From Luteimicrobium subarcticum (GTDB lineage Bacteria > Actinomycetota > Actinomycetes > Actinomycetales > Cellulomonadaceae): a stretch of 64,000 nt of DNA. This document shows positions 19,719-29,742 of the stretch, piece by piece. The position numbers and the translations under genes were made by a program. How positions within the stretch are numbered: position 1 is the stretch's first letter; each line of letters begins with the position of its first letter. The notes beneath the pieces were generated by a model. It was given only the letters and a program-made list of their open reading frames with translations. It was not told the origin of the DNA and did not search any database. The stretch covers positions 1-64,000 of the forward strand of contig NZ_PGTZ01000012.1 in the NCBI RefSeq assembly GCF_002798015.1, in the 5' to 3' direction.

Positions 19719-20653
19719 TCCTTCCCCAGGTCGCGAGTGGTGACGAGCACGCGCTCGCCGGTGTCGCGGAGCCGTCGCGCCATCTCCTCGGCGACGGCGA
19801 CGGAGCGGTGCTTGCCACCCGTGCAGCCGACGGCGATGGTGACGTTGCGCTTCTCCTCGCGCAGGTACCCGGCGAGGACGGGCTCGAGCGCGGCGAGGTA
19901 TCGCTCGACGAACTCGGTCGCGCCGGGCTGGGAGAGCACGTAGTCGCGGACGGGTTCGTCGCGCCCGGTGAGGTGGCGCAGCTCGGTGATCCAGTAGGGG
20001 TTGGCGAGGAACCGCATGTCGACGACGAGGTCGGCGTCCAGCGGCAGCCCGTACTTGAACCCGAAGGCGACGATGTTGATGCGCAGCGTGTCGGGCGCAC
20101 CGTCGGCGACCGCGGCCCGGACCTCGCGGGCGAGGTCGTGCACGGACAGCGTGGACGTGTCGATGACGACGTCGGCGTGCTGCTGGACCTTGGCGAGGAG
20201 GCGTCGTTCGGCGCCGAGGCCGTCGAGGATGCGTCCTTCGCCCTGCAGGGGGTGGGGGCGGCGGACCTGCTCGTAGCGGCGGACGAGGACCTCGTCGGAC
20301 GCGTCGAGGTAGAGGATGCGGAAGAAGACGCCGACCTGGCGCAGGTGCGCGAGCACCTCGTCGAGGTCGGAGAAGAACTGTCCGCCGCGGGCGTCGACGA
20401 CGGCAGCGATGCGCTCGACCGAGCTGTCGCTGCGCGTCATGAGGTCGACGAGCGGCACGATCATGCGCGGCGGGAGGTTGTCGACGACGTACCAGCCGAG
20501 GTCTTCGAGGACGGCGGCCGCGCGGCTGCGGCCGGCGCCCGACACCCCGGTCACGAGGACGAGCTCGCGGTCGTGGTGCGCGGGGGGCGCGGTGGCGGCC
20601 TCCACGGCGGGGATGCCGGCGGGGACGGTCAGGGGGTCGGGCTCGGTCGTCAC
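19715..20653 (-). CDS. rapZ: RNase adapter protein RapZ (YvcJ family nucleotide-binding)
   Basis: A 312-residue P-loop protein with ATPase/GTPase activity in relatives. The Walker A motif is [11 protein letters not shown] near residue 35; the usual lysine of GKS is replaced by arginine in GRS. The C-terminal conserved segment [21 protein letters not shown] is typical. It is coupled to uvrC upstream and yvcK downstream through GTGA overlaps. In actinobacteria the RNA role of E. coli RapZ is not established, so the family name is safer than the function. Confidence 0.9.
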   Translation of the reverse strand: MTTEPDPLTVPAGIPAVEAATAPPAHHDRELVLVTGVSGAGRSRAAAVLEDLGWYVVDNLPPRMIVPLVDLMTRSDSSVERIAAVVDARGGQFFSDLDEVLAHLRQVGVFFRILYLDASDEVLVRRYEQVRRPHPLQGEGRILDGLGAERRLLAKVQQHADVVIDTSTLSVHDLAREVRAAVADGAPDTLRINIVAFGFKYGLPLDADLVVDMRFLANPYWITELRHLTGRDEPVRDYVLSQPGATEFVERYLAALEPVLAGYLREEKRNVTIAVGCTGGKHRSVAVAEEMARRLRDTGERVLVTTRDLGKE

Positions 20654-22704
20654 GTGTCCAGCATGCCAGCAGGCGGCTGCCGCGCGGGCGTGTCCTGGTC
20701 GGGCGCGCGGGCGGCCGTCTCCGGCTCGGGCGCGCGGGCAGCCGTCTCCGGCTCGGGCGCGAGGGCGGCGACGACGGCGCGGGCGAGCGCGTCCCCGAAG
20801 CCGGGGACAGTCGCGATCTCCTCGGCGCTGGCGGCGCGCAGCCGCTTCACGGAACCGAACTGGCGCAGCAGCGCCTTCTGCCGGGCCGGGCCGAGGCCGG
20901 GGACGTCGTCGAGGACGGAGACGGTCATGCCCTTGCCGCGGCGCGACCGGTGGAACGTGATCGCGAACCGGTGGGCCTCGTCCCGCACTCGCTGCAGCAG
21001 GTACAGCCCCTCGGAGGAGCGTTCGAGGATCACGGGGTACTCCTCCCCCGGCACCCAGACCTCCTCGAGGCGCTTGGCGAGGCCGCAGAGGGCGACGTCG
21101 GTGATGCCGAGCTCGTCGAGCGCGCGGGCGGCGGCGGCGACCTGCGGCGGGCCGCCGTCGACGACGACGAGGTTCGGCGGGTACGCGAACCGCTTGGCTC
21201 CCGCCTCGGCGGGCACGGCGCCCCCCCGGCCTGCGGCGTCCTCCTCGACGGAGTCGAGCTCGACGTCGGACTGGCCGTCGCGGTCCTGCAGGTAGCGGCG
21301 GAACCGTCGCGTGATGACCTCGTGCATGGCGGCGGTGTCGTCACGGGCGCCGTCGCCGTCGGGGCCCCGGACGGAGAACCGGCGGTACTCGCTCTTGCGG
21401 GGCAGCCCGTCCTCGAAGACGACCATCGACGCCGACTGGTACGTGCCCTGCGTGGTCGAGATGTCGTAGCACTCGATGCGCAGGGGCGCGGTGTCGAGGT
21501 CGAGCGCCTCCTGGATCTCGCGGAGCGCCTGCGACCGGGTGGTGAGGTCGCCCGCACGGCGGGTGCGGTGCAGCGCCAGGGCCTGCTCCGCGTTGCGGTG
21601 CACCGTCGCGGCGAGGTCGCGCTTGTCGCCGCGCTGCGGCACCCGGACGGACACCCTGGCGCCCCGCAGTCCGCTGAGCCACGCGACGACGTCGTCGAGG
21701 TTGCTCGGCAGCTCGGGCACGAGGACCTCGCGCGGCACCGCGTCGGACGTGCCGCGCTCGTCGGGCACCGCGGTGCCGTACACCTGCTGGAGGAGGTGCT
21801 CGACGAGGTCGGCGTCCGTGACGTCCTCGACCTTCTCGACGACCCAGCCGCGCTGGCCGCGGATGCGACCGCCGCGCACGTGGAACACCTGGACGGCCGC
21901 CTCGAGCTCGTCGCCCGCGAGCGCGAACACGTCCGCGTCGGTGCCGTCGCCGAGCACGACGGCGTTCTTCTCGGTGGCCCGCTCGAGGGCGGCGATGTCG
22001 TCGCGCAGGCGGGCCGCCTGCTCGTACTCCATCGCCTGGGCGGCCTCCTGCATGCGTGCGGTGAGCCTCTTGACGAACTTCGCGGTGTCGCCCGCCATGA
22101 AGTCGCAGAAGTCGGCCGCGAGCGCCCGGTGCTCGTCCGCGTCGACGCGGCCGACGCAGGGTGCGGAGCACTTGTCGATGTAGCCGAGCAGGCAGGGTCG
22201 TCCGGTCTGCTGGGCGCGCCGGAACACGCCGGCGGAGCAGGTCCTGATCGGGAAGACGCGGAGCAGCAGGTCGAGGGTCTCGCGGATGGCCCAGGCGTGG
22301 CCGTAGGGGCCGAAGTAGCGGGTGCCCTTGCGCTTGGCGCCCCGCATGACCTGCGCGCGGGGGAACTCCTCGCCCATCGTGACGGCGAGGTACGGGTAGG
22401 ACTTGTCGTCGCGGTACTTGACGTTGAACCGCGGGTCGAACTCCTTGATCCAGGAGTACTCGAGGGCGAGCGCCTCGACCTCGGTGCCGACGACGGTCCA
22501 CTCGACCGACGCGGCCGTGGTGACCATGGACTGGGTGCGCGGGTGGAGGTTCGCGACGTCCTGGAAGTAGTTCGCGAGGCGCGAGCGCAGGTTCTTCGCC
22601 TTGCCGACGTAGACGACGCGCCCGTGCGGGTCGCGGAACCGGTAGACGCCCGGGTCGGTGGGGATCTCTCCCGGCGCGGGCCGGTAGGTCGCAGGATCGG
22701 GCAT
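20650..22704 (-). CDS. uvrC: Excinuclease ABC subunit C
   Basis: A 684-residue nuclease making both incisions in nucleotide excision repair. It contains the GIY-YIG domain at residues 15-95 ([20 protein letters not shown]), a Cys-rich patch, a UVR motif near residue 210, the RNase H-like 3' nuclease domain, and helix-hairpin-helix motifs ([15 protein letters not shown]) near 610. The C-terminal tail carries a nine-residue repeat (APEPETAAR, twice) that looks disordered. ATG at 22704 follows a TAGGCT element by six bases. Confidence 0.96.
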   Translation of the reverse strand: MPDPATYRPAPGEIPTDPGVYRFRDPHGRVVYVGKAKNLRSRLANYFQDVANLHPRTQSMVTTAASVEWTVVGTEVEALALEYSWIKEFDPRFNVKYRDDKSYPYLAVTMGEEFPRAQVMRGAKRKGTRYFGPYGHAWAIRETLDLLLRVFPIRTCSAGVFRRAQQTGRPCLLGYIDKCSAPCVGRVDADEHRALAADFCDFMAGDTAKFVKRLTARMQEAAQAMEYEQAARLRDDIAALERATEKNAVVLGDGTDADVFALAGDELEAAVQVFHVRGGRIRGQRGWVVEKVEDVTDADLVEHLLQQVYGTAVPDERGTSDAVPREVLVPELPSNLDDVVAWLSGLRGARVSVRVPQRGDKRDLAATVHRNAEQALALHRTRRAGDLTTRSQALREIQEALDLDTAPLRIECYDISTTQGTYQSASMVVFEDGLPRKSEYRRFSVRGPDGDGARDDTAAMHEVITRRFRRYLQDRDGQSDVELDSVEEDAAGRGGAVPAEAGAKRFAYPPNLVVVDGGPPQVAAAARALDELGITDVALCGLAKRLEEVWVPGEEYPVILERSSEGLYLLQRVRDEAHRFAITFHRSRRGKGMTVSVLDDVPGLGPARQKALLRQFGSVKRLRAASAEEIATVPGFGDALARAVVAALAPEPETAARAPEPETAARAPDQDTPARQPPAGMLDT
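20701..20754. repeat. 27-base tandem duplication in the uvrC tail
   Basis: Two 27-base units (20701-20727 and 20728-20754) differ at one position and encode APEPETAAR twice; a partial third copy follows. The expansion is in frame and outside the conserved nuclease. Confidence 0.75.
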
Positions 22705-22710
22705 GCCCCG

Positions 22711-22716
22711 AGCCTA
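22711..22716 (-). promoter_or_regulatory. Putative leaderless -10 element of uvrC
   Basis: TAGGCT on the minus strand with CGGGGC between it and the ATG at 22704. There is no ribosome site before the ATG. The same hexamer and spacing are seen at pyk. Confidence 0.55.
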
Positions 22717-22755
22717 GTTCGCGGGGCCGACACCGACGCCGCCGGCCGGGGACGA

Positions 22756-22792
22756 CGGACGCCCGCCCCCGGGGTGCGGGGACGGGCGTCCG
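22756..22792 (-). terminator. Stem-loop after the chitinase gene
   Basis: Arms CGGACGCCCG-C-CCCCG and CGGGG-A-CGGGCGTCCG with one mismatch and a five-base loop, starting 16 bases beyond the chitinase stop codon. No T-tract. Confidence 0.65.
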
Positions 22793-22808
22793 ACGTGTCA
22801 GCGGGTCG

Positions 22809-24908
22809 TCACGGCCAGTAGGCGTCGAAGTTCTTCGTGAACGGGCTCCCGTTGTACAGGTCCCAGTTGATCGACCACGTCATGAGGCCGCGCAGACCCG
22901 GCCAGGTGCCATGGGTCTTGTAGCTGCCGCACCCGGTGCCCTTGGTGAGGCAGTTGAGCGTCGTGGTGACGTCGGCGGGCGACGTGTACCCGTTGCCCGC
23001 GTACGAGTTGGCGGGCAGGCCGATGGCGACCTGGTCGGGGCGCAGCGCGGGGAACATCTTGGTGGTGTCCTTCGCGACCGGGAACCCGGTGAGCAGCATG
23101 TCCGTCATCGCGATGTGGAAGTCCGCGCCGCCCATCGAGTGGTACTGGTCGTCGAGGCCCATGATCGAGCCCGAGTTGTAGTCCTGGACGTGCAGCAGGG
23201 TGAGGTCGTCGCGCAGCGCGTAGATGACCGGGAGGTAGGCGCCGCAGCGCGGGTCCTGCCCGCCCCACGGGCCGGAGCCGTAGTACTGGTAGCCGTTCTG
23301 GACGAAGAACGTCTCGGGTGCCATCGTCAGGACGAACCCGGCGCCGTACTTCGCCTTGAGGGACTTGAGCGCCGAGATGAGGTTGACGACCACCGGGGTG
23401 GTCGGGCTGCGGAAGTCGTTGTCACCCGTGTTGAGCGACAGCGAGTGGCCCTCGAAGTCGATGTCGACGCCGTCGAGGCCCCACGTGTCGATGATGGTGC
23501 TCACCGAGCTGACGAACGCGTCGCGCGCGGCGGTCGTCGTCAGCTGGACCTGGCCGTTCTGCCCGCCGATGGAGAGCAGGACCTTCTTGCCGGCGGCGCG
23601 CTTCGCGGCGATCGCCGCCTTGAAGTCGGCGTCGGACTCGACGTTCGGGCACTCGCTGACCTTGCACCGCGTGAACCGGATGTCGCCCGACGTGACCGAC
23701 GTCGGCTCGCCGAACGCGAGGTCGATGACGTCCCACGACGACGGCACGTCGGCCATGCGGACGTACCCCGCCCCGTTCGCGAACGACGCGTGCAGGTAGC
23801 CGACCAGCGCGTGCGTGGGGAGCGCGCCGCCGCCGGTCCCCCCGCCGCTCGTCGCGGTCGTGGCGGTCACGGCCGACGACTTCGCGGACTCGCCCGCGGC
23901 GTTCGTGGCCGTCACCTGGAACGAGTAGGCGGTGGCGGCCGCCAGCCCGGACACCGTCGTCGACGGGGACGTGGTCGTCGACACCTTCGTCCCGTCCCGG
24001 TAGACCGCGTAGCCGGTGGCGCCCGAGACGGCGTTCCACGTGAGGGGAACGCTGCTGGTCGTCGTCGTGCCGGCGGCGAGGCCCGTGGGCGCGGCCGGCA
24101 CGGTCGGCGTCGTACCGCCGGACGCCGTCGTCGCGCTGACGGCCGACGACTTCGCGGACTCGCCCGCGGCGTTCGTGGCCGTCACCTGGAACGAGTAGGC
24201 GGTGGCGGCCGCCAGCCCGGACACCGTCGTCGACGGGGACGTGGTCGTCGACACCTTCGTCCCGTCCCGGTAGACCGCGTAGCCGGTGGCGCCCGACACG
24301 GCGGTCCATGACAGCGGGACGGACGACGACGTGGCGGTCCCGACCTTCAGGCCGGTCGGGGCCGCCGGGATGGTCGGCGTCGTGGTGCCGCCGCCGGGAC
24401 CGACCAGGCTCACGTCGTCGACGACGTACGCGGGCTGGCCGTACCAGCCGTGCAGGAAGATCGTCGCGGTGGAGGCCGTGGCGGACGTCGTGAACGTCAG
24501 GCTGAGCTTCTGCCACGTGGCGGCCGACGGGGTCCAGGTCGTCACGGGAGACGCTGTGGCACCGCTCTCGCCGAGGTAGACGTACGAGCCCTGTACCCAC
24601 GCGCTGAGGGTGTAGGTGGCGTTCGGCTGGACCGTGACGGTCTGGCTGCACTGGGCGTTGTCGCTGCCGGCGGGCGTGGCCTTGAGCGCTCCCGTGCCGG
24701 TGTGCACCGGGGTCGAGACGGCCTGCCCGCTGCTCGCGGCGCACGACCATCCGGTGAGGCCCGACTCGAAGCCGCCGTTGGCGGCGAGCTCGCCGTCGGC
24801 CGCGCCCGCCGGGCCGGCGACCAGCACGGCCGCTCCGGCGAGCACCGCGGTGGACAGGAGAGCGGCGACCCGGGCGAGCCGGCGCCGTCGTGCTGTGGTG
24901 CGTTCCAT
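22809..24908 (-). CDS. Secreted multidomain chitinase, GH18 with CBM and two FnIII domains
   Basis: A 699-residue exported enzyme. The signal peptide is residues 1-37 (Arg-rich start, hydrophobic core, GPAGA-A). A CenC-like carbohydrate-binding domain follows (about 42-170, NGGFESGLTGW to DDVSLVG), then two near-identical fibronectin type III domains (about 180-262 and 270-352), and a GH18 barrel (365-699). The chitinase signature DGVDIDFE places the catalytic acid at E486, and LLSIGG (444-449) is the second strand motif. The architecture matches Streptomyces/Cellulomonas chitinases that degrade crystalline chitin. ATG at 24908; the frame opens further upstream but only this start gives a signal peptide. 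Confidence 0.95.
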   Translation of the reverse strand: MERTTARRRRLARVAALLSTAVLAGAAVLVAGPAGAADGELAANGGFESGLTGWSCAASSGQAVSTPVHTGTGALKATPAGSDNAQCSQTVTVQPNATYTLSAWVQGSYVYLGESGATASPVTTWTPSAATWQKLSLTFTTSATASTATIFLHGWYGQPAYVVDDVSLVGPGGGTTTPTIPAAPTGLKVGTATSSSVPLSWTAVSGATGYAVYRDGTKVSTTTSPSTTVSGLAAATAYSFQVTATNAAGESAKSSAVSATTASGGTTPTVPAAPTGLAAGTTTTSSVPLTWNAVSGATGYAVYRDGTKVSTTTSPSTTVSGLAAATAYSFQVTATNAAGESAKSSAVTATTATSGGGTGGGALPTHALVGYLHASFANGAGYVRMADVPSSWDVIDLAFGEPTSVTSGDIRFTRCKVSECPNVESDADFKAAIAAKRAAGKKVLLSIGGQNGQVQLTTTAARDAFVSSVSTIIDTWGLDGVDIDFEGHSLSLNTGDNDFRSPTTPVVVNLISALKSLKAKYGAGFVLTMAPETFFVQNGYQYYGSGPWGGQDPRCGAYLPVIYALRDDLTLLHVQDYNSGSIMGLDDQYHSMGGADFHIAMTDMLLTGFPVAKDTTKMFPALRPDQVAIGLPANSYAGNGYTSPADVTTTLNCLTKGTGCGSYKTHGTWPGLRGLMTWSINWDLYNGSPFTKNFDAYWP
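23869..24026. repeat. 158-base direct repeat, copy 1 (FnIII domain)
   Basis: Identical base for base to 24139-24296 by eye, offset 270 bases. It covers most of the second fibronectin type III domain of the chitinase. Confidence 0.9.
24139..24296. repeat. 158-base direct repeat, copy 2 (FnIII domain)
   Basis: Partner of 23869-24026, covering the first fibronectin type III domain. Divergence begins abruptly on both sides, indicating recent duplication or gene conversion. Confidence 0.9.
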
Positions 24909-24956
24909 GATCGACTCCGTCGTCGCAGGGATTGATGCACAGGTATTTGTTAGCGG

Positions 24957-24986
24957 ACCTTTCTCCCGTCCGCCCACGGCTGTCAA
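24957..24986 (-). promoter_or_regulatory. Candidate chitinase promoter
   Basis: The minus strand has a perfect TTGACA (24981-24986), an 18-base spacer and AAAGGT (24957-24962). This would give a 5' leader of about 40 bases for the chitinase. The AT-richer tract between the promoter and the start holds the imperfect dyad AGGT-N12-ACCT, a possible operator. The rest of 24909-25145 holds no gene. Confidence 0.4.
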
Positions 24987-25110
24987 GAAGGCGTCCATCT
25001 GCCGGACACGTGTCCGCGCGCGGCGAGATGTCTTGATCGTCCGAATCATCGTTCCGTACCCGCGGAACCGGTCACGGCGTCGATCACGGTGTCGGTCCGG
25101 CGCCTCGAAC

Positions 25111-25138
25111 TGTGACGCGCATCACGGCTGGCTAGGGT
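25111..25138 (+). promoter_or_regulatory. Putative leaderless promoter of the OsmC gene
   Basis: TGTGAC (25111-25116), a 16-base spacer and TAGGGT (25133-25138), then seven bases to the ATG at 25146. Transcription would start at or next to the A of the start codon. Confidence 0.55.
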
Positions 25139-25145
25139 GGCGGCC

Positions 25146-25649
25146 ATGAGCGCACAGCACGGGTACCACCTCCAGGTGCGGTGGACGGGAGCCGGCGAGA
25201 GCGGCACGTCGTCCTACACCGCGTACAGCCGCGACCACGACGTCACCCTGCCGGGCCGTCCCCCGCTGCCCGGGTCGGCCGACCCGGCGTTCCGCGGCGA
25301 CCCCACCCGGTACAGCCCGGAGGAGCTGTTCGTCGCGAGCCTCGCGCAGTGCCACATGCTCTGGTTCCTGCACCTGGCAGCGGCAGCCGGGGTGGTCGTG
25401 CGCGAGTACGTCGACGACGCGTCCGGCAGCATGCGGGTCGAGTCCGGCGGCGAGGGCCAGTTCACCGACGTCACGCTGCGCCCGCGAGTCACCGTCGACG
25501 TGGTCCCGGACGGCGCGCGCCCGGACGACGCCGCGCTCACCGCGCTCCACCGGCGCGCGCACGACCACTGCTTCCTGGCGCGGTCGGTGAACTTCCCCGT
25601 GCACGTCGAGCCGGCGCCGCCGCACGTGGCCTCTCGCACCACCGCCTGA
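25146..25649 (+). CDS. OsmC-family peroxide reductase
   Basis: A 167-residue OsmC/Ohr-fold protein expected to reduce organic hydroperoxides with two reactive cysteines. These are visible in SLAQCHMLW (about residue 73) and HDHCFLAR (about residue 140). The conserved RYSPEELF segment precedes the first cysteine. It resembles the YhfA/OsmC general branch more than Ohr, so substrate is uncertain. The ATG at 25146 is preferred over an in-frame GTG three codons upstream because of the leaderless -10 element. It stands alone, divergent from the chitinase. Confidence 0.85.
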   Translation: MSAQHGYHLQVRWTGAGESGTSSYTAYSRDHDVTLPGRPPLPGSADPAFRGDPTRYSPEELFVASLAQCHMLWFLHLAAAAGVVVREYVDDASGSMRVESGGEGQFTDVTLRPRVTVDVVPDGARPDDAALTALHRRAHDHCFLARSVNFPVHVEPAPPHVASRTTA

Positions 25650-25683
25650 CGACCCTGGGCCGGCGCGCGTCGGGCGGTCCGCG

Positions 25684-28593
25684 TCAGGCGGTGCGGCGCT
25701 CCGCGGTCCCCGGCTCGCCGGCGCCCAGCACCTCGGCGAGGAACCGGCCCGTGTGGCTCGCGGGCACGGTCGCGACGTGCTCGGGCGTGCCCTCGGCGAC
25801 CACGAGACCGCCGCCCGACCCGCCCTCGGGGCCGAGGTCGATCACCCAGTCGGCCGACTTGATGACGTCGAGGTTGTGCTCGATGACGATGACGGTGTTG
25901 CCCTTGTCCACGAGGCTCTGGAGCATCAGCAGCAGCTTGCGGACGTCCTCGAAGTGCAGTCCCGTCGTCGGCTCGTCGAGCACGTACACGGTGCGGCCGC
26001 TCGACCGCTTCTGCAGCTCGCTCGCAAGCTTGACGCGCTGCGCCTCGCCACCCGACAGCGTCGGCGCCGGCTGACCCAGGCGGACGTACCCGAGACCGAC
26101 GTCGACGAGCGTGCGCAGGTGACGGGCGATGGCGGGGACCGCCGCGAAGAACTCGGACGCCTCCTCGATCGGCATGTCGAGCACGTCCGCCACGGTCTTG
26201 CCCTTGAAGTGCACCTCGAGCGTCTCGCGGTTGTACCGCGCGCCGTGGCAGACCTCGCACGGCACGTAGACGTCCGGGAGGAAGTTCATCTCGATCTTGA
26301 TGGTCCCGTCACCCGAGCACGCCTCGCAGCGCCCGCCCTTGACGTTGAACGAGAACCGCCCGGGCGTGTACCCGCGCACCTTCGCCTCGGTCGTCTCCGC
26401 GAAGAGCTTGCGCACGTGGTCCCACACGCCCGTGTAGGTCGCCGGGTTGGACCGCGGCGTGCGCCCGATCGGCCCCTGGTCGACGTGCACCACCTTGTCG
26501 AGCTGGTCGAGCCCGGTGACACGCTTGTGCCGGCCGGCGACCTGGCGGGCGCCGTTCAGCTCGTTCGCCATGACCGTGTAGAGGATCGAGTTCACGAGCG
26601 TCGACTTGCCCGAGCCCGACACGCCGGTCACCGCGGTCAGCACGCCGAGCGGGAACGACACGTCGACGTTCTGCAGGTTGTGCTCGCGCGCGCCCACGAC
26701 CGTCACCTGGCGCTTCGTGTCCACCGGGCGGCGCTCGCCCGGCGTCGCGATCGAACGGCGACCGGCGAGGTACGCGCCGGTGAGCGACGTGCTGGAGTCG
26801 AGCAGGCCCTGCAGGCCGCCCGAGTGCACGACGTGCCCGCCGTGCTCCCCCGCGCCCGGGCCGATGTCGACGATCCAGTCGGCCGTGCGGATCGTGTCCT
26901 CGTCGTGCTCGACGACGATGAGCGTGTTGCCCAGGTCGCGCAGGCGCGTGAGCGTCTCGATGAGGCGCCGGTTGTCACGCTGGTGCAGGCCGATCGACGG
27001 CTCGTCCAGCACGTACAGCACGCCCACGAGACCCGACCCGATCTGGGTCGCGAGCCGGATGCGCTGCGCCTCGCCGCCCGACAGGGTGCCGGCGGGACGC
27101 TCGAGCGACAGGTAGTCCAGGCCGACGTCGAGCAGGAACCCGAGCCGCGCCGCGATCTCCTTGAGCACCTCGGCGGCGATCTGCCGCTCGCGCTCGCCCA
27201 GCTCGAGCGCGCCGAGGAACGTGTGCGCCTCGCGCAGCGGCAGGCGGCAGACCTCGGCGATGGAGCGGCCGCCGACCTTCACCGCGAGCACCTCGGGCTT
27301 GAGCCGCGCGCCGTCGCAGGCCGGGCACGGGACCTCGCGCATGAAGGCCTCGTACTTCTCCTTCGACCACTCCGACTCCGTCTCGGAGTGGCGGCGCTCG
27401 AGGAACGTGATGACGCCTTCGAAGCCCGTGGAGTACTGGCGCTCGCGCCCCCAGCGGTTCTTGTACCGGACGTGGACCTTGTGGTCCTGCCCGTGCAGCA
27501 CCGCCTTCTTGGCGCGCGCCGGCAGGGCGCGCCACGGCACGTCCATCGAGAAGCCGAGATCGTCCGAGAGCGCCGACAGCACGCGCTCGAAGTACTCGGA
27601 CGAGATCTGCGCCCACGGCGCGACGGCGCCCTCGGCGAGAGTCTTCTCGTCGTCGGGGACGACGAGCTCGGGGTCGACCTCGAGCCGGAACCCGATGCCG
27701 GTGCACTCCGGGCAGGCGCCGTAGGGCGCGTTGAACGAGAAGGTGCGGGGTTCGATCTCGTCGAGCGTGAGCTCGTGGTCGTTCGGGCAGGCGCGCTTCT
27801 CGGAGAACCGGCGCACGCGCTCGAGGTCGTCGATGTCGGCGTCGACGAGCTCGACGAGGACGATGCCGCCGGACAGCGGCAGGGCGGTCTCGACGGAGTC
27901 GGTGAGGCGGCGCTGCACGCCCTCGCGGGCGACGAGGCGGTCGACGACGACCTCGATGTCGTGCTTGAGGTTCTTCTCGAGCGTGGGCGGGTCGGTGAGG
28001 CTGACGACCTCGCCGTCGACGCGAGCGCGGGCGAAGCCCTTGGACTGGAGCTCCTTGAACAGCTCGACGTACTCGCCCTTGCGGCCGCGGACGACCGGGG
28101 CGAGCACCTGGTAGCGGGTGCCCTCGGGCAGCTCGAGGACGCGGTCGACGATCTGCTGCGGGGTCTGGGCGGTGACCTTCTCGCCGCAGACCGGGCAGTG
28201 CTGCGTGCCGGCGCGCGCGAACAGGAGGCGGAGGTAGTCGTAGACCTCGGTGATGGTGCCCACCGTCGAGCGCGGGTTGCGGTTGGTCGTCTTCTGGTCG
28301 ATCGACACGGCCGGCGACAGGCCCTCGATGAAGTCGACGTCGGGCTTGTCCATCTGCCCGAGGAACTGGCGCGCGTACGCGGACAGCGACTCGACGTAGC
28401 GGCGCTGCCCCTCGGCGAAGATCGTGTCGAACGCGAGCGACGACTTGCCGGACCCGGAGAGGCCGGTGAACACGATGAGCGCGTCGCGCGGCAGGTCGAG
28501 GTCGACGCTGCGCAGGTTGTGCTCGCGGGCGCCCTGGATCACCAGACGATTCGAGAGACGGTCGGAGGAGTGCGCGACGGCGGAGTTGGTCAC
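25684..28593 (-). CDS. uvrA: Excinuclease ABC subunit A
   Basis: A 969-residue damage-recognition ATPase. The first Walker A motif is in [28 protein letters not shown] and the second in [14 protein letters not shown]. Zinc-binding pairs occur in [17 protein letters not shown] and [17 protein letters not shown]. Both ABC signature/Walker B units ([13 protein letters not shown] and [13 protein letters not shown]) are present. The GTG at 28593 is chosen because a TACGAT -10 element ends six bases upstream; an adjacent GTG at 28596 is possible. A LexA-type box overlaps the promoter. UvrB and UvrC are also in this window but in separate units. Confidence 0.97.
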   Translation of the reverse strand: MTNSAVAHSSDRLSNRLVIQGAREHNLRSVDLDLPRDALIVFTGLSGSGKSSLAFDTIFAEGQRRYVESLSAYARQFLGQMDKPDVDFIEGLSPAVSIDQKTTNRNPRSTVGTITEVYDYLRLLFARAGTQHCPVCGEKVTAQTPQQIVDRVLELPEGTRYQVLAPVVRGRKGEYVELFKELQSKGFARARVDGEVVSLTDPPTLEKNLKHDIEVVVDRLVAREGVQRRLTDSVETALPLSGGIVLVELVDADIDDLERVRRFSEKRACPNDHELTLDEIEPRTFSFNAPYGACPECTGIGFRLEVDPELVVPDDEKTLAEGAVAPWAQISSEYFERVLSALSDDLGFSMDVPWRALPARAKKAVLHGQDHKVHVRYKNRWGRERQYSTGFEGVITFLERRHSETESEWSKEKYEAFMREVPCPACDGARLKPEVLAVKVGGRSIAEVCRLPLREAHTFLGALELGERERQIAAEVLKEIAARLGFLLDVGLDYLSLERPAGTLSGGEAQRIRLATQIGSGLVGVLYVLDEPSIGLHQRDNRRLIETLTRLRDLGNTLIVVEHDEDTIRTADWIVDIGPGAGEHGGHVVHSGGLQGLLDSSTSLTGAYLAGRRSIATPGERRPVDTKRQVTVVGAREHNLQNVDVSFPLGVLTAVTGVSGSGKSTLVNSILYTVMANELNGARQVAGRHKRVTGLDQLDKVVHVDQGPIGRTPRSNPATYTGVWDHVRKLFAETTEAKVRGYTPGRFSFNVKGGRCEACSGDGTIKIEMNFLPDVYVPCEVCHGARYNRETLEVHFKGKTVADVLDMPIEEASEFFAAVPAIARHLRTLVDVGLGYVRLGQPAPTLSGGEAQRVKLASELQKRSSGRTVYVLDEPTTGLHFEDVRKLLLMLQSLVDKGNTVIVIEHNLDVIKSADWVIDLGPEGGSGGGLVVAEGTPEHVATVPASHTGRFLAEVLGAGEPGTAERRTA

Positions 28594-28599
28594 CACGAC

Positions 28600-28605
28600 A
28601 TCGTA
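28600..28605 (-). promoter_or_regulatory. Putative leaderless -10 element of uvrA
   Basis: TACGAT on the minus strand, six bases before the GTG at 28593. The LexA-like box just upstream overlaps where the -35 region would lie. Confidence 0.55.
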
Positions 28606-28622
28606 GGTCGCCCCACCGACAC

Positions 28623-28638
28623 TCGTACGGGTGTTCGA
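28623..28638. promoter_or_regulatory. LexA (SOS) box upstream of uvrA
   Basis: TCGTACGGGTGTTCGA matches the actinobacterial SOS consensus TCGAAC-N4-GTTCGA at 11 of the 12 fixed positions. Its centre is about 37 bases from the uvrA start, so bound LexA would block the promoter. It also lies 44 bases upstream of the divergent hydrolase gene at 28682, which could be co-regulated. Confidence 0.75.
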
Positions 28639-28681
28639 GGTGACCCCGGACACGTCGCGCGTCGGGTGCGAGGATGTGCGC

Positions 28682-29389
28682 ATGGTGCACGACGACCTCG
28701 GTGACGACCTCTGGACCCTGCCCACGCTCACGGTGCGCGCGCTCCACGTCGGGCCCATGGACAACGTCGCGTACCTGCTGACGTGCCCGGTCACGGGCAC
28801 CCAGGCGCTCGTCGACGCCGCCGCCGAGCCCGAGCGGCTGCTCGCCCTGGTGGCCGCCCACGGCACGGGGCGGCTGGAGACCGTCGTCACGACCCATCGC
28901 CACCCCGACCACGTCGGCGCGCTGGCCGCGGTCGTGGCCGCGACCGGGGCCCGGGTCGCCACCGGCGCCGAGGACGCGGACGCCGTCACCGAGGCCACCG
29001 GCTGCCCCGTCGACCTGCGGCTCGGGCACGCGGACCGGTTCGTCCTGGGCGGCGCTCTCCTCGAGATCGTGGCCCTGCGCGGCCACACGCCCGGGTCGGT
29101 CGCGCTCGTGCACGGCTCCCCCACGGCGCCCGCCGTCCCCGGCCACCGCCCGGACGCCCCGCAGGACGTCCCGGGCGGCGTCGTCGTGCTCACGGGCGAC
29201 TCGCTGTTCCCCGGCGGCGTCGGGAACACGCAGCACGACCAGGCCCGTTTCACCGCGCTGCTCACCGACGTCCGCGAGCGCCTGTTCGCGCCGTACCCCG
29301 ACGCGCTGGTGCTGCCCGGGCACGGTGCCCCCACGACGCTCGCGACGGAGCGACCGCACCTCGACACGTGGGAGCAGCGGGGCTGGTGA
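28682..29389 (+). CDS. Metallo-beta-lactamase-fold hydrolase (glyoxalase II-like)
   Basis: A 235-residue MBL-fold protein. The metal motif is present as [11 protein letters not shown] (H-x-H-x-D-H), with a later [10 protein letters not shown] histidine, [12 protein letters not shown] and a C-terminal LPGHGAPT histidine. This layout fits hydroxyacylglutathione hydrolase-like or mycothiol-related thioester hydrolases; the substrate cannot be assigned. ATG at 28682 is used; an in-frame GTG two codons upstream and an ATG at 28631 also exist, the latter overlapping the LexA box and so unlikely. It diverges from uvrA and precedes the small YciI-like gene by 10 bases. Confidence 0.85.
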   Translation: MVHDDLGDDLWTLPTLTVRALHVGPMDNVAYLLTCPVTGTQALVDAAAEPERLLALVAAHGTGRLETVVTTHRHPDHVGALAAVVAATGARVATGAEDADAVTEATGCPVDLRLGHADRFVLGGALLEIVALRGHTPGSVALVHGSPTAPAVPGHRPDAPQDVPGGVVVLTGDSLFPGGVGNTQHDQARFTALLTDVRERLFAPYPDALVLPGHGAPTTLATERPHLDTWEQRGW

Positions 29390-29399
29390 GGCTGCTTGA

Positions 29400-29708
29400 A
29401 TGACCCCCATGCCGTTCTTCGCCGTGTCCTACGCCTACTCCGACGACGTCGCGCTGCGTGACGAGCACCGGCCCGCGCACCGTGCGCACCTGCGCGAGCT
29501 GCTCGACGCGGGCGTGCTCGCCGCGTCCGGTCCGCTCGGCGCGGCCGAGGGCGAGCCGGACGGCGCGCTGCTCGTCGTGCGCGCACCCGACGCCGACGGG
29601 GCGCTCGCCGTGCTCGACGACGACCCGTTCCTCGCGACCGGCGTCGTCGCGGCGCGCTCAGCCCGCCGCTGGGACCCGGTCATGGGGCCGTGGTCGGACG
29701 AGCTCTGA
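29400..29708 (+). CDS. YciI-family protein
   Basis: A 102-residue dimeric alpha/beta-barrel (YCII/DUF1330-like) protein. The pattern of an N-terminal strand ([10 protein letters not shown]), the motif [18 protein letters not shown] with a conserved histidine, and [23 protein letters not shown] is typical. Family members are thought to bind or turn over small metabolites; no function is assigned. ATG at 29400 gives MTPMPFF; the internal ATG at 29409 is equally possible. It closely follows the hydrolase gene and is probably co-transcribed. Confidence 0.8.
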   Translation: MTPMPFFAVSYAYSDDVALRDEHRPAHRAHLRELLDAGVLAASGPLGAAEGEPDGALLVVRAPDADGALAVLDDDPFLATGVVAARSARRWDPVMGPWSDEL

Positions 29709-29742
29709 CCCTTCGCCCCGGACGTGAGCGGCGGCGGACGGG

